Shown here: in pieces, positions 1 through 12,500 of the stretch
Layout of the letters: each line of letters opens with the position of its first letter
Position numbering within the stretch: the stretch's first letter is position 1
Source of the DNA: Dendrophyllia cribrosa
Taxonomy: Eukaryota > Cnidaria > Anthozoa > Scleractinia > Dendrophylliidae
Length of the DNA stretch: 64,000 nucleotides
Assembly (NCBI GenBank): GCA_024195265.1
Contig: JAJLRJ010000002.1
Coordinates: 684,888 to 748,887, forward strand
Direction of reading: 5' to 3'
Notes under the pieces: model-generated
Told to the model about the DNA's origin: nothing
Databases searched by the model: none
Seen by the model: only the letters and a program-made list of their open reading frames with translations
Translations under genes and position numbers: made by a program

Positions 1-374
1 CGGAATACTTTACGTTTATTGTCCAAAATACGGACAATCAAACGTTCATTAAGCAAACATTGGATGTAAAAGCCACAACACACGATGTATACATATACAA
101 TTTTTACCTAGATTTTAAAACAACCTGTTTTGTCTTGAAGATTCCCTGCCGGTTAATCAATGAAATCGATTATCGATGATAATAACGAGGGCCTTTACAC
201 TTTTACGATACGTTTACTGTAAAATAAAAAGCATCCAGATATCTGTTTTACGGCTCTTCCCGGGCGAAACACCAGTAATAAATTTTCACTTAGGGTTGTA
301 AATGGCTCGTGCACTATTTGCCGTTAGCTGTATGTGATTTGCCATGTAACTGGTTTGATTCGCTTTGTTTTCAG

Positions 375-553
375 TTGTACTTCCAACATTGGCGCACTAT
401 GGAGAAGACCCTCAGAAGTATCCCTTGGCCTTGGCTGCAATTTGGTTGGCATAGTAACGCATGAGCTCGGTCATCTCCTGGGTTTTGGGCATGAGCAGAA
501 CAGACCTGACAGAGATCAGTATATTGACATCTTGTGGGAAAACGTCAAAAGAG
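375..553 (+). CDS. Exon: astacin zinc-binding half of the protease domain
   Basis: Acceptor tttcag precedes 375 and donor GTCAGT follows 553. The translation contains the astacin signature [19 protein letters not shown] from about 460: three zinc-ligand histidines, the catalytic Glu and the family's HExxHxxGFxHExxRxDR pattern. The stretch upstream (SLGLGC) matches the usual pre-helix cysteine region. The exon ends with one extra base (phase 1), which fits the next exon 12 kb away. Confidence 0.9.
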
Positions 554-3500
554 GTCAGTGTTTAGGTCCTTGTCTTTTTCCTCTTTATGAAAGAAGAAGG
601 CTAGTCAAGGTTAGGCCACACGTACCTTTTTTTAAGTATGCAGTTGTTATTCTCGACTGTCTAAAAATGGTTAAGGCATTTAACAATGGTTCTCACGGTG
701 GACATGTTTGGGTTGTTCAATTCAATCTTGGCCGAGACCTACCCGTAAAGCGGATGTCAGGGCTAACTTCGGTAAGGCATTTACAGTTCAGAAATTTCTA
801 TTGGTTAGTTTCTATTTGGTTTACTTCAGTCCGGTTGGTATGCTTGGGTTTGTCCGATTAACTATTTTGTCCCAGTGGTTTATGGCCTTCTGGTTCTCAC
901 GGTCCGCGAACTGACCAAACAATTGTACATAGGTAGGCTTGTTTCAGTTGATAGTCAGTCGATAAATCTTGTGGCCTCGGGACCTGATGTCCCTCTGTTT
1001 GAGCTTGGCGCTGCACAAGACGTCCCAATAAAGACGATTGTACGTACCTCTCGTTTACCAAGCGTGGCTTTATTACGTTGGTGAAGAAGCCCGTCTGTAG
1101 ATTGTAAGTGGAACTTTGTTTCTTTCCGCGTACATGCCTTTCAGTTGCAAGCTGAGTTAGTAGTTAACAGTGAAATTGAATCTTTCTCTCCAGTTTGCTT
1201 CTCTTGGTTCGTTTTGTTGTTTTGAGCTATTGTACCTTAAAAGTTTCCCTATGAAGTGAGTCGACATATAGAGAAACTTTTGTGTAGACCTATTTTTTCT
1301 TGTTTTGGTTTGGTCGCTATCCTGATTACTCGACAAAGAGCGCGGGCCCTGACGGAGAAGGCTGCTAGCGAGGAAAATTCTTCTGAGTCGGTTGGTTCAC
1401 GTGAATGGCCTTCCCCGCCTACACCTGCACCAAGAAGATCGTTGTTTCGCTCTTTTCTTATATCATTAAATTCTTCACGGGCAGACGCACACGCGTCAGT
1501 TACCTTTCCAATATTTTGGGGAGATGAGTGTGAGGATGTCCATGAGTTTATTAGCAAATACAAGAGAATTGGACGTTTGGACGGTTAGAATGAAGTTAAT
1601 TTAGCGCTAGGACTTCCGTTGTACTTAAAAAGGCATGCCAGTGCTTGGTTTAAAACTTTGCCTGCGGTTGACGAAATGACGTTTGATGAGCTGTCGGTTG
1701 CGCTAATTCGAAAGTTTGCGTCGGGAGCTAGTGAATGGCGCGTCAGACAGGCACTTGTAGTCTTGTAGTCGTGGCTTTCCTGTTCAGTGTGTAATCATAT
1801 CAATAACAAAATTCTCGATTATGATTGGTCATCCGCGCGCCTATTTCTCACTTAATTGGCGGGCGGTCACGTGGGTGTCCAATTACAGCTATCCAATTAC
1901 AACTTTTTGTAATTGGACACCTACGTTGCGCGCGCGTCAATCAGTTGCATTTGAATGGGCTCGTTTTTGCTGTTTTCCTTCTACTTTCAAACTGACAGAA
2001 AATATCCAAGACGTTTTTAGTACAAAAGAGTTGACATAGCTTCTTAATCTCGAAATTGGTTATTGATGCGATTAATTAGTAATTGAACTTCGTGTCGTAC
2101 AATTCAGGGGTAATCGTGCTCGTAATTTCAAATTACTCGACTCGCCCGATTATTCCCTGAATTGTACTCCACTCAGTCCAATTACTATTACTATTAATTG
2201 CCAACGAGTCAGGCGAGCGAAAACGCGAGCCTGACGAGGCGGCAGTATATAGAGCCATACGTAGTTTGAAGGTTATGCAGAAAAAATCTCAGATCGCTCA
2301 GCGCGATTTTAGCGTAAGTGATCGTTTCCGGTGTCAGTGAGATTTTTTTGACCATATTAGGATGTAACCGGATGTTGTTGATATTTCGCACGAGCCAATC
2401 AGAACACTATTTTCCTTTGTGACGTCACGAGGCTTCAAAGTGTTGAAGTCTGCTGGGATTTGTACTTTTCACCGTGCACTTCCGTACGTCGTTCAGCGGA
2501 GATTTTATGGTTCATTTCTGTATTAAAGTAATTTGCCTGAAATTCTGTTTTTTTTTAAGGTGTATGTAACTTGGACTTGTTACGATTGAATCGCATAATT
2601 GATAAGTTCATCAAGACCCGAGTTGTTTTCTGGAATCAACTCCGCGAGTGTTGTTAATTATTCGAGCGAAAGCGCTCTTTCATAGTCAATTTCAACCAAC
2701 GTGTTGACAGAGCCAAAGGAGCTCAAATCGAACCAACGAGTTCACTACTGAGCACAGTTCTGAAATAAAAAGAAACTTCAAACCAAACAAATACCAATAA
2801 TCACTTAAAAACGTACCGCGAACCAGGAGTACCCAACGAGGCCGCTCCACAAAAAAGCTGCTCTGCAGGCTGTTATGGAGTTGGCTGGGAAATTAAACGC
2901 TGGAGAGTGATCTGGCAGGGATTTGACTCTAACCGCGTGTGGCTTGCTGAGAATATGATTAAAACATTGTTCCTGGCTGAATAAAAAAGCTCAGATTGTT
3001 TTTCCTGGCTATCAGACTTTTTAAAATTTTACCACTGACATAAACCTGATAAACTGTGTCAGATGACATTTGAAAAACAGTTTTTAGTGCATCTTCGAAT
3101 CACACAATGAATTGGATAGAAAGAGTCACACAAAACTTTGCTTTTAGCTTGTTTCCTGGCGAACCAGCGAGTTCATTGCAAACAAGAGGCTCCGAGTAGC
3201 CTATACTCATGCGCATCGGGTGGTTGGACATGGTCTGGAAGGCATCATGGGATGAATTATCATTTCGAGCGGCTTTCGGTTCAGTTTAAAATGAACCTTC
3301 GAGATGTGAGGACCTCGAGGAACTACAAATTTTCAGAATTTAGCTGCTATGGAAGCACAAATCGGCCTAAATTGAAGTTTATGCGATTACTTTTGTATAG
3401 ATACCATTTTTTTTACAACTGAATGACTTGAGGTATCATTCTACGTCGATCGATCGATTACTCGAAACAAAGGAATATATTCCCCTCGACTTAGTCCCCT

Positions 3501-6500
3501 AATAATAGAATAACACAAACGGGAAGACAAAATAGGGCTTAACAAGGAAGGCATATTGTAAAATATCGACTGGACTGGATTTGTAAAACATGGACTGGAT
3601 TTGTAAAACATGGATTTGTAAAATATGGATTTGTAAAACATGGACTCGTAAAACATGGATTTGTAAAACATGGATTTGTAAAACATGGATTTGTAAAACA
3701 TGGATTTTGTAAAATGAAAAGTCGAAAGAATACTTTTCGACTTTTTTAATTTCATTTTTTTCTGTCCTCCGGATGTTGTCACAGATTATATGTTAAAAAG
3801 TGTTGACGGGCCTGCACGACTTCTGCAGTACGCAAATAAATTTTAAAGCCTTCATAGCTTAGCCTTTACATTCTTTCTTAAGCAAGACTCGAGTTTCGGT
3901 TCTAAGGTGAACCTCATCAGGCTCAATTATCCTCCGAAGAGTCAAGATTTAAGTCAGGTTTCCTCATACGAGGCTTTTGTGTAAATACCGACCTAAAAGA
4001 TGAAAAGGCTCAGGCAACCTTTTATGTGAGCAAAATATGAAAGCTGTGAGAAGTAAATGTTGTAAAATTAACAGGGCTCGAGAACGGTAGCCAACTAGCT
4101 AGACATAGTCTAGTAAAAATTCAGTTTTGGCTAGTAGATTTTGGCTTCACTAGCCATTTTGGTTAGTGAAAATGGTAATGAACCGGACGGAAACGAAACT
4201 GGAAATTATTTCCGATTAATCGCAAAGGCAAACTTGAGAGATCAGAAACTAAAACATAGACTGTAAAGGGACATCATATTATTTAATGCCATATAGCAAT
4301 ATTTTGAAATAACTAAAAAGCAATAAATGTTTTTGTTTGTAGGACGATTTCACTTTTCTGTTAAAGCGACGAAAGAAAGAATGAAACTGCATTGCGCTAT
4401 AATTTGTTATGCGTAAAATCATGCGGAGCTTCAAGGCATCACGTTTCATTTAGCATAAACAAAGAGGTCAAAGAGGTCACGTACACGTTTTTCCCAAAAG
4501 AAAGTATCTTTCTTGTTTAAGAGTTTCAATGATTTTGAAATTGATTTGATTTCTATATTTAGAAATTCAAAATAAGTTATGGCATTAAATAATATGATGT
4601 CCGTTTACAGTCTATGTTTTAATTTCTGTTCTTTCAAGTCCCGGGGGTTACTCCCTTATATACGCTATATAGGTATGTGCCGCCCGATAGGGTAGGGTTT
4701 TTGAGGTGCTCAGTCCTTAAATGGGGTATCCTTTTTGGTATTTTTGGTATTGTGATCCTTAGATATTCCTAAGATAGGGTAACTAAATTGCAGTATCCAC
4801 CCCAACGCGCAAAACGGAAAAGATATGGTCTGTTAAAACTGTACTACCCGCCTGAATTGGGCCTTAAAAAGGGTATAAAATTTCGATTGGTCAGGGTTTG
4901 AGAGCCTTGGCGGCACACACCTATCCTAAATTGTCGGGAGTACCCCCCACCCCCCTCGGGTTTCAGGTTTGCCTTTGCGATTAATCGGAAATAATTTCCA
5001 GTTTCGTTTCCGTCCCGTTCATTACCATTTTCACTAACCAGAATGGCTAGTGAAGCCAAAACTGAATTTTTACTAGACTATGTCTACTTGGCTACCGTTA
5101 GTCTCGAGCCCTGTTACAGTGCTGCTACTGTTACGGGGGCCACCTAGACAAAGTTAACCAATCACAAAGCAGAACAGGAACAATAGATTCAAACATTCTA
5201 AAGTTAAAATGTCATTGTTCTGTACTCGACATTTCATTATTCAAGTCGCAAATTTTAAAATCTATTGTTCCCGTTCTGTTTTGTGATTGGTTAACTTTGT
5301 CGAGGTTGCCCCGGTAGCAGTAGTAGCACTAATATATATAGATAGGCTTAGCCTAACAGCGGAGCTCTCTGAACAGAAACGATGATGATAAGCTTAACTT
5401 AGGTGAAAGGTCGGAAGCACAAGAAAAATTAGAATTAAGATTGATGACCAGGCTATTAATTTTAGCAATTCTCAAAAACAGTAAGCTTATTACGAGACCG
5501 TCTGCACAGAACATTTAGACTGCACAAATTCCACAAAAGCTCACTGTTTGAGAAATGTGAAACCTCTCTTGAGTAGCAAACCGCAAAAAAAAAAGCAGGA
5601 AAAAACGATTTTGCAAACCGTTTTCTCCGCTAAACACAACAGTGTTTTTTTTCTTTTAAAATGTTTTATTTATCAATAACAAATCCCTAAAGTTTACAAT
5701 ATTATCCTGAGAGGCTAGTCATTTCCGGTTACAAGGCATCCTGAGTTAAAGCTAGTCATTTCCGGTTACAATAATACAAGGTCAGTTCCGGTTTGCAGTC
5801 CTTTCTGGTTTGCACATGATTACCTTAGTCATTTCTGGTAATGAATGATGAGTTGCCAGTAGCTAAATTATTAGAGTCACAAGCTTTGACTGTTGTATTT
5901 CACAAATATTCGGATGACACCACAAAGCAGAAAATTTCTGTTCGCGGTGGGGGGGGGGGGGTGGTACTCCCATATATGAGCTATATAGGTATGTGTCGCT
6001 GTGAAGGGTATGGTTTTCAGGCAGTTTAGTCTGGGATAGGGTATAGTAATCAGAGATTTTTGGTCTAGAATAGGGTATCATTTTCTACGAAACTGATCAG
6101 TTGCATGAAGAATTTAGTCTAGACGAGGTTTACTGGCAAATGGCATTTAATAATCGGTAAGGTGTGCTGTATGACATTTTTACTGACCCCTGGTATCTTA
6201 GACTGTGATAGTGAATGAGTTTCTGCAAAATAGCGAGTCTAGAAAAGGTCTAGGATAGGGTAGGATTTTTCGGTGTTTAGTCTAGAATATGGTTGCAAAA
6301 TGCAGCTAAAATGGTCTAGTATAGGTTAAGGGTCTCAGAGTCCCAGCAGCACACCCCCGCCCAAAAATTTGCAAAGTACCCCCCCCCCCCCCCCCCCCCC
6401 TCGGTCAATTTGCAACTGTGTTGTGATGTCATTCCTTATGTCCCTTACAGTGGCCCGAGAGTTCTCGGTGCTATTGTGAAAAGTTGCTTTATTTCGAAAA

Positions 6501-9500
6501 ACCCATATACCATAAAGTATGGTCTTAATGAAAAAGCGTGCTCGCATGTCATTCTCGTCGACAGCAGAAGTCCATTAGGTAAAAGAAAATAGTCTTAACA
6601 TTAACTAAAAACCTAGTATTGAGTAGTGCCGATAGGGTGGGAGTGAAAACATCCCACACCCTTCCACAGATTCAAATTTTAATCTAGCTTGGAAAGGCGT
6701 GGTAAACAGTTATCTGGTTCCACATTTGCAGTACCATTGCTAAACCAGACACCCAAGATTCGCATTCTTGACACCCACGTCAGGCCATAAGGAGTGTCCG
6801 GACGTTAGCACCAAGCTCCTAACTTCATGGCTTAAGTACTCTTTGCCACATTTAATTTAGTCCCTGTACCTGTCTCGTATTTGTGAAGTAAGGTAAACAA
6901 TTTGTCTAAAGAAAAAATGTCGTTTACAAAACATGTGGAGTTATCCGCATATTGGCGAATTTTAAAACGCTTTCCTCAGGCTTCTGGAAGGAGAAAACCT
7001 TCAATAGTATCATCCTTTCTTATACTGGTAGCCAAAACGTCTGCGCATAAAATGTACAAAAGTGGAGACCGGGGATCTCCCTGCCTCACCCCCCACTCGA
7101 GTGGAATTTCTTTAGTCAAAAAACCATTAACTATAATTTTCATATTTGCTTGACAGTATAATGTAGATATTCAGCAAGATACCAGTTTCATTGGTAATAT
7201 TTATATAATCTAGAGGGTCACGCAAGAGAAATAAATTCTCAAAAATCGTCCTACCTGGGAAGGAACAAGTTTGACCTTCTTGAAATAATCGAGGGTAACA
7301 CTTTTGAAAGTCTGTTTGTAAGAGCTTTTGAACAAATTTTGTAATGAACATTGAGTAGCGAAACGGCCGGGCCACCAATTTTTGAGGTTTTTCTTATCAT
7401 CTTTCTTGTTAAGTAATCTAGTCACGCTTCCTTACATTGAATCACTGAGAGAATTATTTTCCAAACTAAATTTATAATTTCGAACAGAATAGGGCCTAAA
7501 AGATCCCAGAATTTAGCGTAAAATTCTTGAGGTAATCCGTCTGAACCGGGGGTTTTCCCTGAAGAAAGTCCACGCATTGCGTGGGTAATTTCAGCCAAAG
7601 ATAAAAATCCTTCGCAGGATAAAATTTCGCTCTCACTTAACCCTATCCAGACCGGGGGGGGGGGGGGCTTTTGGAGCCCGCTCGAACTTTGAAGTTGTGT
7701 CGTTTTAAAACGGTCGATGCAACGACCACCAAATTTGGTGACTTTTCCTAAAATTTATCTGGGAACATTTTCACGTTAGCGTCCTTTGTCCACCGACATT
7801 GACGTTTCCATAGCAACCGCTTTTTGACACCTATGTTTTACAAAATTAGCATTTTTCGCTTTAATCAAGATTATTTCAAAGTTTTCTTATTGAATTGATA
7901 TTTTCTACTTAATTTAGCGATAATTGATCAAATTATGTATAATTGTTTATTAATTAAGGTTAATTACAATAATTTTAGGAAAACGCGGAATATGAAATGT
8001 CAAAATCCAGGATGGCGGATCGAAGTTTTACTAAAGGTCGTTTCTCTCTATAATATTACTATTGGTTCATAGTTTGGATTGTAAAACATTTTCCCACAAT
8101 AATCTAAGCTTTAGCAGTCCATTTGCTTTATTTTTCGGTGTTTTTACCGAAATAAACACGTTTGGACTAATTCAAGATGGCGGATCCAAGATGGCGGACA
8201 ATAAAATCAGGAATTTATTTCTAGTATATTACGTGTAATTCCATTATCTCTAAACTTTTATTGTCAAAATATCATAAAAATGTCCTTTTCACTTGAGAAA
8301 GCTTTTTTTTTAATTCATTACGTACATGAAAAGCCATAATTTGCATAGTTAACTGTTCCAGTTTTTAAGAAAATGTACACATCACTTTTATGACGTCACA
8401 TGCTGTTACCATAGCAACAAAGTGTACGAATTCATTAACTTTTACTCCTGCATCAATATGTGAAAGTTTGGTATGAACACTACCGTTTGTTTCAGAGATA
8501 TGCCTTATAGAACGTTTCAGTTGGTTATTTCATTGTATATGACGTCATAATGACGTCACTGTTATTGTTAACAACACCAACAGTGGTAGTAAACATAAGA
8601 CTTTCATCAAATAGGTAGCTGTTAAAGTCTTGTTGTTATATGTTCAAAATTGAGAAAATATTGATGAAAGACTGTTTTAGCCAATAAAATCGACTATATG
8701 ACGTTATAATGACGTCACGTTACGTCATTATGACACCAAAGTATCTGTAGTTACTAGAATTCATGAGAACATTATCCTGTGTAAATTTGGTGGCCATAGC
8801 ATAAGCGGTTTCAAAGTTACATAGGGGGGGCTTCTGGAGCCCCCCCCCCCCCGGTCCCAGACGGTCAAAAAAAGCCCGGTCTGGATAGGGTTAATCTGTT
8901 TTCAAGTTTGTTCAAAAATTCGGTTTGGACTGTTAAATTAACAGGTTCTTGCAAGTACAAATTACGGTAAAAATCGAAATGAGCCGGAGAAAAGGAACAA
9001 GCTTAACTAAGGTGAAACTTAATTAAGGTGAAAGGTCGGAAGCATAAGAATTAAGATTGACGACCGGGCTATTTTCAATTTTAGCAATTCTCAAAAAAAC
9101 AGTATTACCCGACAGTCTACACAGTACATTTAGACCGTAGAAAAGTTCACAAAAACAACTTTTCTCTGTCTAGAATAACTAGTACGACTACTTTCCGAAT
9201 AAAATACAGTTTTTGTTTGTCAAAAATTGCCCGAGAAACTGATTTGGAAATCTAAATTGCAAAAATACACAAACATGTTTGCATAAGGCGACGCGAGTGA
9301 AGACAGAAAATCTAAGTCTTGTTTTGTTTACATAAAATCGCTTTTCAATCTATGTAATGAATGAACAAACACATAAAAATGGACAACACAATCTTCTTTC
9401 GAAAAATTTTATTCAAATCTCCATAAGTTTATGTTTAAAAGCAAAACGCGAACCATTAAGAGCTCATGATTCGAGGCCGAGATGTCTCCGATGAAAGAAA

Positions 9501-12500
9501 TCAAAACAACTGAATTTAATTGAGCGCGTTCTTAACAATTCTCCCGAAAACTAGCGAGAACACAAAAAAGTCAATCACAGATTGATATCAACATAAATTC
9601 CCATCGAAAAATGTATTTTGTTTTACCTTTAAGTCCCTCCACTGCTTGGAAATTGTTTAAATCTCCGCTTCTTCAGTTCTGAAACCCGAAGTGACAAACA
9701 TCTTCCCGCATTGCTCCCATCCTCGAAGCAAGATTTTATCTCTGAAAGCTCTTCTATTTCCACTATAGCGGCTTCTGAATATCCCTTAATTAGTATCCCT
9801 GTCTTGAGAAGCAAACCGCGAAAAAATTCAGGAGAATAACGACTTTAATTTAAACGGTTTTCTCCGCTAAACACAGCAGTGTTTTCCCAGGTGACGTGAA
9901 ATTGCAATGTTGTTGGGTGGCGTCATACGCGCATGTTTTGCGACGGTCTACGCGCCTGCGAGTTAGCCCTAAGCGACGGCGGTCGACAGCGGCGGGCACA
10001 CTACGCGCCCGCGAAACATTCCGCTAGCCATGACCATGAAAAATGACGGCCATGGGTTCTATGGTTCTCTGGTTCTATGAGTATGGAGCTGCGCAGCCGG
10101 GCCTTCGGCCCGGCGAGAGCTCCGCTATAATTTTACAACATTTACTTTTCACAGCTTTCATATTTTGTTTCTAACCGCTCACATAAAAGGTTGCCTGAGC
10201 CTTTTCAGCTTTTAGGTCGGTATTTACACAAAAGCCTCGTATGTTGAAAACTGACTTAAATCTTGACTCTTCGGAGGATAATTGAGCCTGACGAGGTTCA
10301 CCTAAGCTATGAAGGCTTTAAAATTTATTTGCGTGCTGCAGAAGTCGTGCAGGCCCGTCAACACTTTTTAACATATAATCTGTGACAACATCCGGAGGAC
10401 AGAAAAAAAAATTTAATTAAAAAAGTCGAAAGAATATTTTTTGTTTTTATTTTACAAAATCCATGTTTTACAAATCTATGTTTTACAAATCCATGTTTTA
10501 CAAATCCATGTTTTACAAATCCATGTTTTACAAACCCATGTTTTACAAATCCATGTTTTACAAGTCCATGTTTTACAAATCCATGTTTTACAAATCCAGT
10601 CCATGTTTTACAAATCCAGTCCAGTCGATATTTTACAATATGCCAACAAGGAAAACACACTATCATCAGTCAATATTTTTTGTTTACATAAAAAGACAAC
10701 TTCATTAATCTTATTCCTACATAATTAACTTGCCGGGTCGCGACCAAAAAGTGAAATATTGATAACATTATTCGATGGTATCTTACCGCGATTTAGGTTT
10801 CGGGTCTTCAATAGTGTATGACGCCTCGGTTTACGCATGATGAATAAAAGGTCAAAACGTTTTAATGAAACTCATATTTCCTTGAATGAAAATGTCTTTT
10901 CCTTGAATAAAAGAGTTAAACGCTTATCAGAATTCAGTGATTTTCTGCTTCTGGAAGGCTTGGCGATTTATTTATCCTCATTGCAGCATGGCGCGCTAGC
11001 GTCTGCGAATTATATTATAAACATCACAAAATAATATTTAAATTCAGCAACCTCCTTTATTATACAGTGTATCTAGTGTTTTCTAAAATTTCTGACTTTT
11101 CTTGTGTATATAGAATGCCATTCTTATCCGTAAAGATGATTCGCATAATGTTTTCGCGAATCAAAAAATCTTGAAAGCAAATTTTATTTCAGAAAGCGCT
11201 ATTTAACTTAATTATATTTACTAGTTGTACCTATCGGTAAGTGCCAACGAGCCAATGAATCATTGTTGTTGTTGTGAATCAAGGTTTCCCTTAACAACCA
11301 TTATTCTTATCAACAACAATGATTCATTGGCTCGTTGGCACTTACCGATAGGTACCACTAGTTACTATTACTATGTTGGTATTGGTGTTGGTATTGGTAT
11401 TGGTATTGGTATTGGTGTTGGTATTGGTATTGGTGTTGGTATTGGTATTGGTATTGGTGTTGGTATTGGTATTGGTATTGGTATCGGTATCGGTGTCGGT
11501 ATTGGTGTTGGTGTCGGTATTGGTGTTGGTATTGGTATTGGTATTGGTATTGGTATTGGTATTGGTGTTGGTATTGGTGTTGGTGTTGGTATTGGTATTG
11601 GTATTGGTATTGGTGTTGGTGTCGGTATTGGTGTTGGTGTTGGTATTGGTATTGGTATTGGTATTGGTATTGGTGTTGGTATCGGTATCGGTGTCGGTAT
11701 TGGTGTTGGTGTCGGTATTGGTGTTGGTGTCGGTATTGGTGTTGGTGTCGGTATTGGTGTTGGTGTTGGTGTTGGTGTTGGTATTGGTATTGGTATTGGT
11801 ATTGGTGTTGGTATTGGTATTGGTGTTGGTATTGGTGTTGGTGTTGGTATTGGTATTGGTATTGGTATTGGTATTGGTGTTGGTATTGGTGTTGGTGTTG
11901 GTGTTGGTGTTGGTATTGGTATTGGTATTGGTGTTGGTATTGGTGTTGGTGTTGGTATTGGTATTGGTGTTGGTATCGGTGTTGGTATTGGTATTGGTGT
12001 TGGTGTTGGTGTTGGTATTGGTGTTGGTATTGGTATTGGTGTTGGTATTGGTATTGGTATTGGTATTGGTGTTGGTGTTGGTATTGGTGTTGGTATTGGT
12101 GTTGGTGTTGGTATTGGTATTGGTATTGGTATTGGTATTGGTGTTTTAGTATTAGAAGGGGTTGGGAAGACATGGGTACCGCGAGCTAAGGGTCATAAGG
12201 TGTGTTTTTCTTTTTTTTTTATTTAAATTAAGAACGAACAATTTCTTAACCGTCAGTCGCATGTGTTTTTCAGCGTATCGCTGGCTCCTTGTGTTGTATA
12301 TGTTGTGGTTTAAATTTTTCTTTGGTTTGAAAATTTGTAAACCAGTTTGATTTTTGTTTTCCTTTGTCTCAGAATATGGTTATGAATCTGAGACAAATGC
12401 AAATTAAAATTGAACTGGTTTTAAAAATTTCAAACCAAGGAAGAATTTGAACCACAACATATACAACGTTTGAATTCAGAAACAATCTCGTTTCCACAAC

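Noticed and set aside
334..861. 175-codon frame taken as one protein
   Set aside because: Only 375-553 is astacin; the frame reads through the donor at 554 into intron.
3441..3782. Repetitive M-F-Y-K-S peptide frame, possible repeat protein
   Set aside because: It comes from a 15-bp tandem repeat within a mobile repeat that recurs inverted at 10137-10668; both strands give such peptides.
10441..10728. Regular 15-bp repeats resembling a CRISPR array
   Set aside because: There are no unique spacers, the unit is too short, and the DNA is animal.
11225..12226. Open frames of 333, 271 and 258 codons (Val-Gly, Tyr-Gln and Leu-Val repeats)
   Set aside because: They are translations of one TTGGTR hexamer array, open on both strands because the unit has no stops. 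No gene-like flanks.
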